From Rikenellaceae bacterium (lineage in GTDB: Bacteria > Bacteroidota > Bacteroidia > Bacteroidales > Rikenellaceae), in contig JAITVB010000180.1 of assembly GCA_031286025.1 (NCBI GenBank), forward strand, positions 1 through 12,182: a stretch of DNA of 12,182 nt, read 5' to 3'. Position numbers and translations under genes: made by a program. Under the pieces are notes generated by a model. The model had not been told where the DNA came from. It ran no database searches and saw only the letters and a list, made by a program, of their open reading frames with translations. The stretch's first letter is position 1. Each line of letters begins with the position of its first letter. Positions 1 to 6,723 of this stretch are shown here, one piece after another.

Positions 1-11
1 AAATATTCACA

Positions 12-46
12 GGCAAAGGGTCTCGCACAAATGTGGGCCCTTTGCC
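12..46. other. Perfect stem-loop in the leader before the phosphofructokinase gene
   Basis: A 9-bp perfect stem is formed by GGCAAAGGG (12-20) and CCCTTTGCC (38-46), with a possible inner CAC/GTG pairing. No run of T follows on either strand, so it is not a clear intrinsic terminator. It could be the 3' end hairpin of a gene to the left of the window, or a leader structure of the gene starting at 91. No good -33/-7 promoter was found between it and position 91. Confidence 0.4.
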
Positions 47-90
47 ATGTCGAATAAAATAAAGGGAAAACGAAAAACCTGAACTGTAAT

Positions 91-1323
91 ATGAAAGAAG
101 CCATTGCTATCCTGACGGGCGGCGGCCCCGCGCCCGGAATGAACTCGGTCGTAGGCAGCGTTGCCAAAACCTTTTTGAAGAGCGGCTACCGTGTAATAGG
201 TCTTCATGAGGGCTATACCGGCCTTTTCTCAAAAAATCCCCGTTGCGAAGACCTCGATTTTACGCTTTCGGACGACATTTTCAACCGGGGAGGATCCTAC
301 CTGAAAATGAGCCGGTTCAAACCGACCGAAAAAAATTTCGCGGAAGATTTTAATTACGATTTTTTCGTCGATAACGACATTAAGCTGCTGATCACGGTCG
401 GCGGCGACGACACTGCCTCGACGGCCAACCGCGTGGCCAAATTCCTGGCCGACAAGGGATATTCGATTTCGAATATCCACGTGCCGAAGACGATCGACAA
501 CGACCTGCCGCTTCCTCCGGGGTCGCCTACCTTCGGGTTCGAGTCGGCGCAGAACCAGGGTTCGATGATCGCTCGCACGCTCTACGTCGATGCCCGCACG
601 AGCGAGAACTGGTTTATCGTGGCCGCCATGGGCCGCTCGGCCGGCCATCTGGCTTTCGGGATCGGCACGGCGTGCCACTACCCGATGATCGTCATCCCCG
701 AGATGTTTAACAAAACGGAGATTACGGTCGATAAGATCGTTAAACTGGTCGTTTCGTCGATTGTCAAGCGTAAGCTGATGGGCATGAACTACGGCGCGGC
801 GATCATTTCCGAAGGCGTGTTCCACGACCTGAGCACCAAAGAGGTGGAAAAAGCCGGCGTACACTTCACCTACGACGCCCACGGCCATCCCGAACTCGGC
901 AAGATATCAAAAGCCCACGTATTCAGCGGCCTGATCGAAAATCGCCTCGACGAGTTGAAACTCAAGACCAAATGCCGTCCGGTCGAAATCGGTTACGAGG
1001 TGCGTTGCCATACGCCGGTGGCTTTCGATCTGGTTTACTGCTCGTTGCTCGGTATGGGCGTTTACACGTTGTTCAAGGAAGGGAAAACCGGTTGCATGGT
1101 CTACGTCAATCCGCAGGGCGAAGTTTCCCCGCTTTACCTGAAAGATTTGCAGGATTCGGTGACCGGAAAGATTCCGCCGCGCCTGGTCGACGTCGGCTCG
1201 AACCGGGTACGGTCGGTGGTGAACCACATCCTGAACTTCATCGTTCCGGCCGATTACGAAGGGGCCGGGGCCTACCTCGCCGACCCGGAGGAGTATGACT
1301 TTTATAAGATTCTGAACTGGTAA
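91..1323 (+). CDS. pfp: Pyrophosphate-dependent 6-phosphofructokinase
   Basis: Cytoplasmic glycolytic enzyme phosphorylating fructose 6-phosphate to fructose 1,6-bisphosphate, here predicted to use pyrophosphate, which makes the step reversible. Seen directly: the N-terminal nucleotide/phosphate loop LTGGGPAPGMN (residues 8-18), GGDD at 104-107, PKTIDND at 132-138 with the catalytic Asp pair, and MGRSAGHLA at 180-188. In ATP-dependent enzymes the second Asp of GGDD is Gly and the Lys of PKTIDND is Gly. The Asp and Lys seen here are the established marks of PPi use. The 410-aa length suits a short PPi-PFK; the long plant/Bacteroides-type forms are about 550 aa. The ATG at 91 is the only start that gives the complete N-terminal loop. 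It is followed after 28 bases by a small exported protein gene and probably shares its transcript. A donor other than PPi is unlikely but not excluded by sequence alone. Confidence 0.95.
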   Translation: MKEAIAILTGGGPAPGMNSVVGSVAKTFLKSGYRVIGLHEGYTGLFSKNPRCEDLDFTLSDDIFNRGGSYLKMSRFKPTEKNFAEDFNYDFFVDNDIKLLITVGGDDTASTANRVAKFLADKGYSISNIHVPKTIDNDLPLPPGSPTFGFESAQNQGSMIARTLYVDARTSENWFIVAAMGRSAGHLAFGIGTACHYPMIVIPEMFNKTEITVDKIVKLVVSSIVKRKLMGMNYGAAIISEGVFHDLSTKEVEKAGVHFTYDAHGHPELGKISKAHVFSGLIENRLDELKLKTKCRPVEIGYEVRCHTPVAFDLVYCSLLGMGVYTLFKEGKTGCMVYVNPQGEVSPLYLKDLQDSVTGKIPPRLVDVGSNRVRSVVNHILNFIVPADYEGAGAYLADPEEYDFYKILNW

Positions 1324-1351
1324 AAAACGACCGCGTAAAATCCTACCCTCT

Positions 1352-1756
1352 ATGAAAAAACCGTTCTTTCTTTTGGCGTGCTCGATATTGGCACTGACAG
1401 CCTCGGCCCAATCCGGCATATCTGAATTCATCTATTGCGAAATTGTGGGAACTCCCAAGTTTCTGAGTAACAAGATAACCATCCAGATAGACTTTGGTCA
1501 GGCGACAACGTTCTTTGAAAGCAGGAAACTCCGTGGTAAAGACGGAAAGTCGATCGTTTTCAATTCGATGGTCGATGCGATGAACTGGATGGGCGCTGAC
1601 GATTGGGAGTTCGTCCAGGCTTATGTGGCGCCAACGGTGAGCAACGGTACGAGTGCTTTGAACGTTTACCATTGGCTCCTGAAAAAAAATGTCGAAGATT
1701 TTTCCCGGGAGGAGCGTGACGAATTGCTCGCCAAATTCAAGACAACCAAGCCCTGA
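1352..1756 (+). CDS. Small exported protein of unknown function
   Basis: A 134-aa protein with a clear Sec signal peptide: MKK, a hydrophobic stretch to about residue 17, then a cleavage-like ASAQ near residue 19. The mature part is about 115 aa. Its segment FNSMVDAMNWMGADDWEFVQAY (described here by its ends, residues about 70-91) resembles a motif I associate with small secreted hypothetical proteins of Bacteroidales; no function is known to me. There is no lipobox Cys and no transmembrane segment after the signal, so it should be periplasmic or secreted. It lies 28 bases after the phosphofructokinase stop with no visible promoter between, so it is probably the second gene of that unit, ending at the terminator near 1781. 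The link to glycolysis may be only transcriptional. Confidence 0.8.
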   Translation: MKKPFFLLACSILALTASAQSGISEFIYCEIVGTPKFLSNKITIQIDFGQATTFFESRKLRGKDGKSIVFNSMVDAMNWMGADDWEFVQAYVAPTVSNGTSALNVYHWLLKKNVEDFSREERDELLAKFKTTKP

Positions 1757-1780
1757 TCGGCCGATTAGACCGATCGATTA

Positions 1781-1813
1781 CGGCGGGGGCATTCGGCTCC
1801 CGCCGTTTTTGTT
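1781..1813 (+). terminator. Intrinsic terminator of the 91-1756 unit
   Basis: CGGCGGG (1781-1787) pairs with CCCGCCG (1799-1805). The stem extends inward by one G-U and two G-C pairs to a 5-base loop, about 10 bp in all. It is followed directly by TTTTTGTTGTGTG. It sits 24 bases after the stop of the small exported protein and between two convergent genes. Confidence 0.85.
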
Positions 1814-1828
1814 GTGTGATTCCAAATG

Positions 1829-1850
1829 AAAAACTCCCAACGGCGGGGAG
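1829..1850 (-). terminator. Probable terminator of the minus-strand TonB receptor
   Basis: Read on the minus strand, CTCCC (1850-1846) pairs with GGGAG (1838-1834) around a 7-base loop and is followed at once by TTTTT (1833-1829). The stem is only 5 bp but GC-rich. It lies 21 bases past the receptor stop codon, in the right orientation. Confidence 0.55.
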
Positions 1851-1871
1851 ACGTACGAGGCATGTCTGTGC

Positions 1872-3848
1872 CTAAAAATTCAGCCGCAGAACGACGGCGT
1901 AGTTCCGTCCCGGCATGGGGCGTTTCATCACTGTTTCATAAGCGGTGTCGAAAATATTGAAAACTTTGAATTCTACGGAGCCCCGCCGCGAAAAATCCCA
2001 ACCGGCAAAAATGTCGTGCATATGGTATGGATGGAGTGACCCGCGCGACGAAGGATCGTTCGAAGAGGTGGTGTACCGGCGGCTGTAACAGGTGAATTGA
2101 TAACCCGCGTAAAGCGACCGGTAATCGGCCTTCCCGAAAAAATTGGCCGAATAGAGGGGCACGTAAACCAACTGTTTGCCGACCGACTCGTCGCCGGGGC
2201 CGCGCGGGTTGTCCCGGTTGACCGAGTGGGTGATGGCAAAAGTCCCCATGCCGTAGAGTTTTAGTCGTCCGTTCCGGTACGTATTGGAAAGCCTGGCTTC
2301 GAAGCCGTAGCTTTCGACCCGGCGCACGTTGACCGGCGTCCAATATTGCTTGGCCGAGGGGAGCCACAGTATCCAGTCGCGGATGTCGGAATAATAGGCG
2401 TCGACACCGATTTTCAGTGTGTTGCGCTCGCTGTTCCAGTCATATTCAAGGCCGGCTTCGCCCGAACCTCCCGCTTCGTTTTTGAGGTCGGGATTGCCGC
2501 CGGGCAGGTAGTAGAGGTCGCTCAGCGTGGGAGGATTTTCGTTGCGGCCCACCTGTACCCTGGCCCGCAGGTTCTTTTGCCGCAGGAAAGCGTACTCGAC
2601 CCCGACCACTGGCACCACGAAAGTGCTTTCGCCGACGATCGATCCGCGCAGAATCACGCTTGTCGCCAGGCGGCCGGTCCAATGGCTATAAAGCCCGACC
2701 AGTTGCGAAATTTCACCCCGCTCTTTCGAAAACCCCTGGCCGTTGGTACGGTCGTGCGAGTCGACGGTTACCGACGCCGCTTGGGTAGAGAGTGAGATTA
2801 CATGTTTTTCAGAAGGATGCAGGGTGAGGCCGAAGGTCGAAGAGAGCGTTCGTCCTGTGCCGTGTGAGTCGATCTGGGTCAGGTAGCCCGACGACACCCG
2901 GCTTTTTTGCACGAAATCGAGGGCGTCGAAATCGCCCCCGGTGAGGATCTCCCACTCGGCTTTTCGGGCATAGTGCTTGTAATTGGCCGAAAAACGGAGG
3001 TTTTTCGTCGTTTGGTCGGAAATGTTCCGGGCATCCGATCCCTCGTAGCTCGTGATCGAGGGCAGGTTGCGGTCGGAAGACAGTCCCCACACGACCAGAC
3101 TGAATACATCTTCCGGGCGCGGCCGGTAGAAAAATTCCTGCATAGCGCCGTATTTTAGGTAGCCCGCGTTCTGGTAGCGTTGCACCGGGTGATAACGTTC
3201 TCCGTCCGGATCCTCGATGATGCTCTTGTTGACAAATTTAAAGTCGTTATCAGACGAATTGAGGAAGAAGCGCGTGGCCGACTGGAATTTTTCAGAACCG
3301 GCCCGGATGCCGGCATAGGTGTCCCACGTGTTGAAGCTGCCGACGCTTTGTGTCACCTCGGCGCTGAACCGGTTTCCGAAATCGGGTTTGTTGGCGATCC
3401 GAATGCTTCCGCCCAACGCGCCTGCGCCATCCTGCACCGACGACATCCCGGCCTTGAGGCTGACCTCAGAAACAAAAAAGAGCGGAATATTCGAAAAATC
3501 GACCGATCCGGTCAGGGGCGAATTGACCTTGATCCCGTTCCACCACACCTGGGTATGGGTCGGGGCCGTGCCGCGAAACGAAGCGGTGGCTTCGCTGCCC
3601 CGGCCATAGTGCTTGATAAAGACCGTGGTGTTTTCATAAAGGAGTTCCGAGAGCGAGAGGTTCTGCTTTTCGGCCAATACGATCGAGTCGATCCTCGTCC
3701 GGGTCAGGGCTACCTCCTGCGGCCGTTTCGAGTAGACCTCGATGCGGTCGAGGTCGCGATGGAAGGCCACCGTGTCGTCCTGGGCCGCTGCTTGCCCCGC
3801 TACCGACCACAATATCCCAAACAGGGCCATCTCTCTCAGCATTTTCAT
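1872..3848 (-). CDS. TonB-dependent outer-membrane receptor, BtuB-like
   Basis: A 658-aa ligand-gated outer-membrane channel, energised by TonB/ExbBD for uptake of a scarce solute. The start at 3848 gives a signal peptide of about 22 residues ending AAAQ. A probable TonB box follows (RIEVYSKR, residues 35-42). The plug domain spans roughly 45-155, with LSELLYENT near 66-74, RGTAPTHTQVWWNGI at 92-106 and GAGALGGSIRI at 141-151. The rest is a beta barrel ending in RLNF with the terminal Phe typical of outer-membrane proteins. It lacks the N-terminal carboxypeptidase-regulatory-like domain of SusC proteins and has no SusD partner, which together with its length suggests a vitamin B12 or siderophore type. 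The ligand cannot be read from sequence. I saw no cobalamin riboswitch core in its upstream region. It is transcribed alone and converges on the phosphofructokinase unit. Confidence 0.88.
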   Translation of the reverse strand: MKMLREMALFGILWSVAGQAAAQDDTVAFHRDLDRIEVYSKRPQEVALTRTRIDSIVLAEKQNLSLSELLYENTTVFIKHYGRGSEATASFRGTAPTHTQVWWNGIKVNSPLTGSVDFSNIPLFFVSEVSLKAGMSSVQDGAGALGGSIRIANKPDFGNRFSAEVTQSVGSFNTWDTYAGIRAGSEKFQSATRFFLNSSDNDFKFVNKSIIEDPDGERYHPVQRYQNAGYLKYGAMQEFFYRPRPEDVFSLVVWGLSSDRNLPSITSYEGSDARNISDQTTKNLRFSANYKHYARKAEWEILTGGDFDALDFVQKSRVSSGYLTQIDSHGTGRTLSSTFGLTLHPSEKHVISLSTQAASVTVDSHDRTNGQGFSKERGEISQLVGLYSHWTGRLATSVILRGSIVGESTFVVPVVGVEYAFLRQKNLRARVQVGRNENPPTLSDLYYLPGGNPDLKNEAGGSGEAGLEYDWNSERNTLKIGVDAYYSDIRDWILWLPSAKQYWTPVNVRRVESYGFEARLSNTYRNGRLKLYGMGTFAITHSVNRDNPRGPGDESVGKQLVYVPLYSANFFGKADYRSLYAGYQFTCYSRRYTTSSNDPSSRGSLHPYHMHDIFAGWDFSRRGSVEFKVFNIFDTAYETVMKRPMPGRNYAVVLRLNF

Positions 3849-3952
3849 GCGCCAACCGTATTCAGTTTTGTATTTTCCTATCGGGTTGTCTTCAAAAGCG
3901 ATTCCGGCAACCGCATACCCTCGTCGTCATGGACGCGAAGCGGTTCGCGCGA

Positions 3953-3960
3953 CAAAAATA
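3953..3960 (-). promoter_or_regulatory. Candidate -7 element for the BtuB-like receptor
   Basis: On the minus strand TATTTTTG matches the Bacteroidota -7 consensus TAnnTTTG exactly. No TTTG is found at the expected 19-21 bases upstream, only a T-rich tract, so the -33 half is weak. Use of this promoter would give a leader of about 95-100 nt before the start at 3848. Confidence 0.4.
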
Positions 3961-4037
3961 ACCAAATAATCGAGAAAAAAACATAATCCGGGTTACGCTG
4001 CACATTGAAAAAAGCGCCCCCTTTCTTATGCGGGAGG

Positions 4038-4072
4038 CATTCCGGAATCTTTTCCGTGGCCAATCCGGAATG
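4038..4072. repeat. Inverted repeat, 9-bp arms
   Basis: CATTCCGGA (4038-4046) and TCCGGAATG (4064-4072) are perfect reverse complements separated by 17 bases. It lies just downstream of the minus-strand lipoprotein remnant's terminator and upstream of the BtuB-like receptor. No T-run follows on either strand; role unknown. Confidence 0.45.
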
Positions 4073-4076
4073 GCTA

Positions 4077-4107
4077 TAAGAAAACAGCCTCTTAAATCGA
4101 GGCTGTT
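4077..4107 (-). terminator. Intrinsic terminator containing the stop codon of the lipoprotein remnant
   Basis: A 9-bp perfect stem, AACAGCCTC (4107-4099 region on the plus strand GAGGCTGTT) with its complement at 4083-4091, encloses a 7-base loop. Read on the minus strand it is followed by TTTTCTT. The stop codon of the broken lipoprotein gene (4092-4094) falls in the loop, so coding and termination signal overlap. The orientation fits that gene. Confidence 0.65.
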
Positions 4108-4426
4108 CTTTCAAAAACTCCGCTTATTTTCCCATTCCCTATCGCGAAAAACCAAAATTCATCGGACGGCTCAAATGGTGTCTTCTCCCCGACCATGTCT
4201 TTCGATATTTCGACAGTTATTCCGGCAAAATCCGTCAATTCGATATACAGAGACAAACGGCGTCTGTCTGCACAAAATCATAATATCCGCTGTAATACTT
4301 CCCGCTTTTGAGGTCGTACTCGAATCCGAGGATCATAACGCCTGGTTCGGGTTCCTGTGGAACATCGTCGCCTTTCCGGCAAGAAAAGGCCAACAGTGCG
4401 GTCAAGGCTAAGAGTTAGTTTTTCAA
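4092..4426 (-). pseudogene. Broken small lipoprotein gene (frameshift, nonsense codon, lost start)
   Basis: Manual minus-strand translation gives a lipoprotein in pieces. From a TTG at 4426-4424 it reads L-K-N-stop-LLALTALLAFSCRKGDD, i.e. a hydrophobic signal with lipobox LAFSC (Cys codon at 4381-4379). It continues in the same frame through GFEYDLKSGKYYSGYYDFVQ to a TGA at 4237-4235. A second frame takes over at about 4258, reading LSLYIELTDFAGITVEIS and then DEFWFFAIGNGKISGVFE, to a TAA at 4094-4092. Total length 335 nt is one base short of a whole number of codons, so a single-base loss between about 4237 and 4277 would explain the shift. The TAA at 4417-4415 in the signal peptide and the absence of ATG are further lesions, and no promoter is visible upstream. 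An intact copy would be about 110 aa, anchored in a membrane by lipidation. Function unknown. A sequencing error could explain one lesion but hardly all three. Confidence 0.7.
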
Positions 4427-4458
4427 GGCGCGGTACGAATTCTCTGTTTACCGGCTGC

Positions 4459-4493
4459 AAAAAATCCCTGCTTTCTTTCGAATAACAGGGATT
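4459..4493 (-). terminator. Intrinsic terminator of the 69-aa protein gene
   Basis: An 8-bp perfect stem, AATCCCTG / CAGGGATT (plus-strand arms 4463-4470 and 4486-4493), has a 15-base loop. On the minus strand it runs into TTTTTT (4464-4459). It starts 11 bases past the stop codon of the 69-aa gene. Confidence 0.8.
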
Positions 4494-4503
4494 CTCGATA
4501 ATA

Positions 4504-4713
4504 TCACGATTTCTTCGCTCTGATTCCGCGCGGTTTGGGTGGTTTGAGCGCATTGTTCACTCTGTTGATGGTTGCTTGAGCCTTGTTAAGTTGGGTTTTC
4601 AATTCATCAACGTTGCAACCTGTGCGCAGTCTTTCGATCTCTGTAAACAACTGTTTCGGGGTAAAATCGAAGAAATTGTCCTTTGTGATTTCCACTGTTT
4701 TAAAACGAGCCAT
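4504..4713 (-). CDS. Small charged protein of unknown function (69 aa)
   Basis: I do not recognise this family. The protein is soluble, with no signal peptide or membrane segment. The N-terminal half (MARFKTVEITKDNFFDFTP) is mixed. Residues about 19-58 (QLFTEIERLR, then VDELKTQLNKAQATINRVNNAL) look like a helical hairpin or short coiled coil. The tail KPPKPRGIRAKKS is very basic, which would suit nucleic-acid or ribosome contact, but that is inference. Support for a real gene: a -33/-7 promoter with 19-base spacing directly upstream, a good intrinsic terminator 11 bases downstream, and a stable coding composition. It is a stand-alone transcription unit, divergent from the flavoprotein operon and upstream of the broken lipoprotein gene on the same strand. 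Confidence 0.75.
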   Translation of the reverse strand: MARFKTVEITKDNFFDFTPKQLFTEIERLRTGCNVDELKTQLNKAQATINRVNNALKPPKPRGIRAKKS

Positions 4714-4736
4714 GATTAACTTAGTTTAAGTTTTTG

Positions 4737-4767
4737 CAAATTAAAATAAAATAAACGGATTTTGCAA
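4737..4767 (-). promoter_or_regulatory. Promoter of the 69-aa protein gene
   Basis: On the minus strand TTGC (4767-4764) and TTAATTTG (4744-4737) approximate the Bacteroidota -33 (TTTG) and -7 (TAnnTTTG) elements, with exactly 19 bases between them. The predicted start of transcription lies about 15-20 bases before the ATG at 4713. Confidence 0.55.
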
Positions 4768-4969
4768 GTCATTCAAAAATCGTTACAAAAAAAGAAACTC
4801 TTCTCTTTTTCGATCGAGTTCTTTTCCTTAAATAATAAAGCAGGATCGACGGTCAAATACCTTTGGGGCCACTCTGAAAACGCGGTCGAAGTCTATATTT
4901 TGGCAGGTGATTTGGGCCTGTTTGGCGGTCGTCTGATTTTTAACGCATCAGTGGCGGTTAAAGAAAAAA

Positions 4970-5000
4970 GTTGAACGACAAAGTAAAATCATTATCTTCG
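4970..5000 (+). promoter_or_regulatory. Promoter of the flavoprotein operon
   Basis: GTTG (4970-4973) and TATCTTCG (4993-5000) each match the Bacteroidota -33 and -7 consensus with one mismatch and are 19 bases apart. The leader would be very short, about 12-15 nt before the ATG at 5020. Confidence 0.6.
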
Positions 5001-5019
5001 CGTAAGCAAAAAAGAAAAA

Positions 5020-6273
5020 ATGAAGGAGTATGATGCAGTGGTGATCGGCGGCGGTCCGGCAGGAATGATGGCGGCAGCCACCGCAGCCGCCGGCGGACAA
5101 AAAACCCTGCTGATCGAGAAAATGGAACGGCCCGGACGTAAGTTGCGTATCACGGGCAAAGGTCGTTGCAACCTGACCAACACCCGGATGGGCGATGAAT
5201 TTCTGGAAAAAGTACGGGCCAATCCGGAATTTTTCCGATCGTCGCTATCGTTTTTTTCGACCAAATCCACCGTGCAATTCTTCGAAAAAAACGGCGTCAA
5301 ACTCGTCACCGAACGCGGAGACCGCGTTTTTCCCGCAAGCGGTAAGGCATGGGATATTTCCGATGCGTTGGTCAATTTCTGCAAGAAAACCGACGTCGAA
5401 ATCCTTTGCAATACACGCGTAATCAGAATCGATACGGAGAAAAAGGCGGTCGAATCGGTCGTTGTGAAAAACAAACGCGGGGTGAGCGAACGCATTTTTG
5501 CGAAAAATGTCATCCTGGCCACAGGCGGCATGTCTTATCCTGCGACGGGTTCGACGGGCGACGGCTACCAACTGGCCCACGACTTGGGCCACAGTATCGT
5601 CGAAGTGCGCCCCTCGCTCGTCCCGTTAGAGATCGAACCGGCGATGACCCCTCGGTTGGCCGGCCTCGGTCTGCGCAACATCAATCTGACGCTGTTGGTT
5701 GACGGCCAACCGGTGGTTGCCGAATTTGGCGAAATGGACTTTTCCGAACGCGGAATGGAAGGCGCTCTGATTCTGCGCATCAGCCGCCAGGCGGTCGACG
5801 CGTTGATCGAAGAGAAATCGGTTGAAGTGTCGATCGACCTGAAACCCGCACTCGATACCGAACAGCTCCAAGCCCGCATCGTCCGCGAACGCGAAGAATT
5901 TTCCGAGGAGGCGACGGTCAAAGACCTCCTGTCGAAGCTGACGTTGCAAAAAATCCTACCGTTGGTCGTCACACAGGCCGATGTCGAATTGACCCTGCCG
6001 CTGTTGCAGCTTGAGCCGGAGCAGGTCGACCGGCTGATCGCCGCGCTGAAGGATGTACGGCTGAAGGTGACCGACTACCGTCCTTTTACCGAAGCGGTGG
6101 TGACGGCCGGAGGTATCGACGTGTCGCAGGTCGATCCGCGCACGCTGCAGTCGAAACAGGTCGCGGGCCTTTATTTTGCCGGCGAAGTGCTCGACATCGA
6201 CGCGGATACGGGCGGTTACAACATCCAGATCGCCCTCTCCACGGGTCGCGTGGCCGGACGGTTGTATAAATAA
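5020..6273 (+). CDS. HI0933/YhiN-family FAD-dependent flavoprotein
   Basis: A 417-aa cytoplasmic flavoprotein of the HI0933-like family (also annotated as NAD(P)/FAD-dependent or aminoacetone oxidase family). Seen directly: the Rossmann GGGPAG at 10-15 near the N-terminus for FAD ADP-binding; the family signature GRKLRITGKGRCNLTN (39-54); ATGGMSYPATGSTGDGY (167-183); and the C-terminal FAD-contact segment beginning GLYFAGEVLDIDADTGGYN (383-401). All expected landmarks are present and the length is standard. The physiological substrate of the family is not settled; roles in RNA modification have been proposed for relatives but cannot be shown here. It leads an apparent operon: the next gene starts 6 bases after its stop. 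The start at 5020 sits just after a short AG-rich leader and gives the intact glycine motif. Confidence 0.92.
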   Translation: MKEYDAVVIGGGPAGMMAAATAAAGGQKTLLIEKMERPGRKLRITGKGRCNLTNTRMGDEFLEKVRANPEFFRSSLSFFSTKSTVQFFEKNGVKLVTERGDRVFPASGKAWDISDALVNFCKKTDVEILCNTRVIRIDTEKKAVESVVVKNKRGVSERIFAKNVILATGGMSYPATGSTGDGYQLAHDLGHSIVEVRPSLVPLEIEPAMTPRLAGLGLRNINLTLLVDGQPVVAEFGEMDFSERGMEGALILRISRQAVDALIEEKSVEVSIDLKPALDTEQLQARIVREREEFSEEATVKDLLSKLTLQKILPLVVTQADVELTLPLLQLEPEQVDRLIAALKDVRLKVTDYRPFTEAVVTAGGIDVSQVDPRTLQSKQVAGLYFAGEVLDIDADTGGYNIQIALSTGRVAGRLYK

Positions 6274-6279
6274 GCGACC

Positions 6280-6690
6280 ATGCGCAATCTCCGCTTCCGG
6301 ACAACCCGTTGGCTGAACAACCTGCTTGCCTTTCGCCATTGGCGTGGCCGGGCCATTCATTCGCCGTTCATGTACGGGTTGGTGCGGAGGGTATGGATCG
6401 AGCGGCGGATGACGCTCGAAGAGTATCTCGGGTGTCCGCTCACCGAAGCCGGTGACACCTCGCCCGACACTATCGAAGCCGCGGCCCGCGACTTGTTGTC
6501 CACACGATCCGACGGCCTTGCGTGTCTGGTGGTGTGCGGCGTCGACCGGCGTCCCGAACGATACGGAATCTGCCGGAAGATTCGTAGCGGGAAATATTGC
6601 GTGAGCGTCGACCGCTATAAAACGTGGTATTTTTTCTTCGATCCGAAGCTGCGGCCGCAACATTACAAAATCCGGTGTAATTCAGTATGA
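6280..6690 (+). CDS. Shortened SAM-methyltransferase-like protein lacking the Rossmann core
   Basis: A 136-aa protein starting 6 bases after the flavoprotein stop, so almost certainly co-transcribed. Its two ends resemble a Bacteroidales class I methyltransferase family of about 250-260 aa. The N-terminal AIHSPFMYGLVRRV (25-38) corresponds to the GIHSPF-type opening. The C-terminal VSVDRYKTWYFFF (108-120) and QHYKIR (127-132) correspond to the closing DL...GIVFF...HYKMR strands. The intervening SAM-binding region (the ELGTSLG-like glycine loop and the acidic motif after it) is absent, and the segment around CLVVCGVDRRPE (82-93) has lost the usual paired Asp. The comparison is from memory of the family, not an alignment. 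It is either an internal-deletion relic still open as a frame, or a miniature protein with a new role. Catalysis with SAM is not expected. Confidence 0.65.
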   Translation: MRNLRFRTTRWLNNLLAFRHWRGRAIHSPFMYGLVRRVWIERRMTLEEYLGCPLTEAGDTSPDTIEAAARDLLSTRSDGLACLVVCGVDRRPERYGICRKIRSGKYCVSVDRYKTWYFFFDPKLRPQHYKIRCNSV

Positions 6691-6723
6691 TAATCGGATA
6701 AGAAAAGCAAAAACCGTCGGTAT

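Larger units (their letters stand above)
4714..5019. other. Divergent intergenic region with an unexplained central block
   Basis: A 306-base stretch between the divergent 69-aa gene and the flavoprotein operon. Its two AT-rich ends carry the two promoters described separately. The middle (about 4840-4960) is richer in GC than the flanks. It contains a plus-strand open frame from a TTG at 4762 to 4974 whose second half looks protein-like (GHSENAVEVYILAGDLGLFGG). That frame begins inside the opposite promoter and has no ATG, ribosome-binding site or promoter of its own, so I do not call it a gene. It may be a decayed gene fragment or an untranslated RNA. Confidence 0.4.

Noticed and set aside
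3180..3986. A 268-codon plus-strand open frame opposite the BtuB-like receptor
   Set aside because: It has no family motif, signal or start site. It is the antisense of a clear receptor gene and comes from the high GC at third positions.
4028..4411. A 127-codon plus-strand open frame
   Set aside because: It overlaps the minus-strand lipoprotein remnant and its terminator. Its composition (many Arg, Ser, Phe, no recognisable motif) reads like an antisense shadow.
4278..4553. A 91-codon minus-strand open frame
   Set aside because: It runs through the 69-aa gene's terminator in the wrong frame, and its Arg-rich translation is the out-of-frame reading of the lipoprotein remnant.
4945..4962. CCGCCACTG on the minus strand, resembling the core of a cobalamin riboswitch
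   Set aside because: None of the other conserved parts (GGGAA-type and GCTG stretches before it, AGTCAGGA-type after it) are present, and it does not precede a B12 gene on that strand.
4945..4966. Imperfect hairpin TTTAACGC/GCGGTTAAA taken as a terminator
   Set aside because: The stem is bulged and is followed by A-rich, not T-rich, sequence on the plus strand; the minus strand also lacks a T-run.
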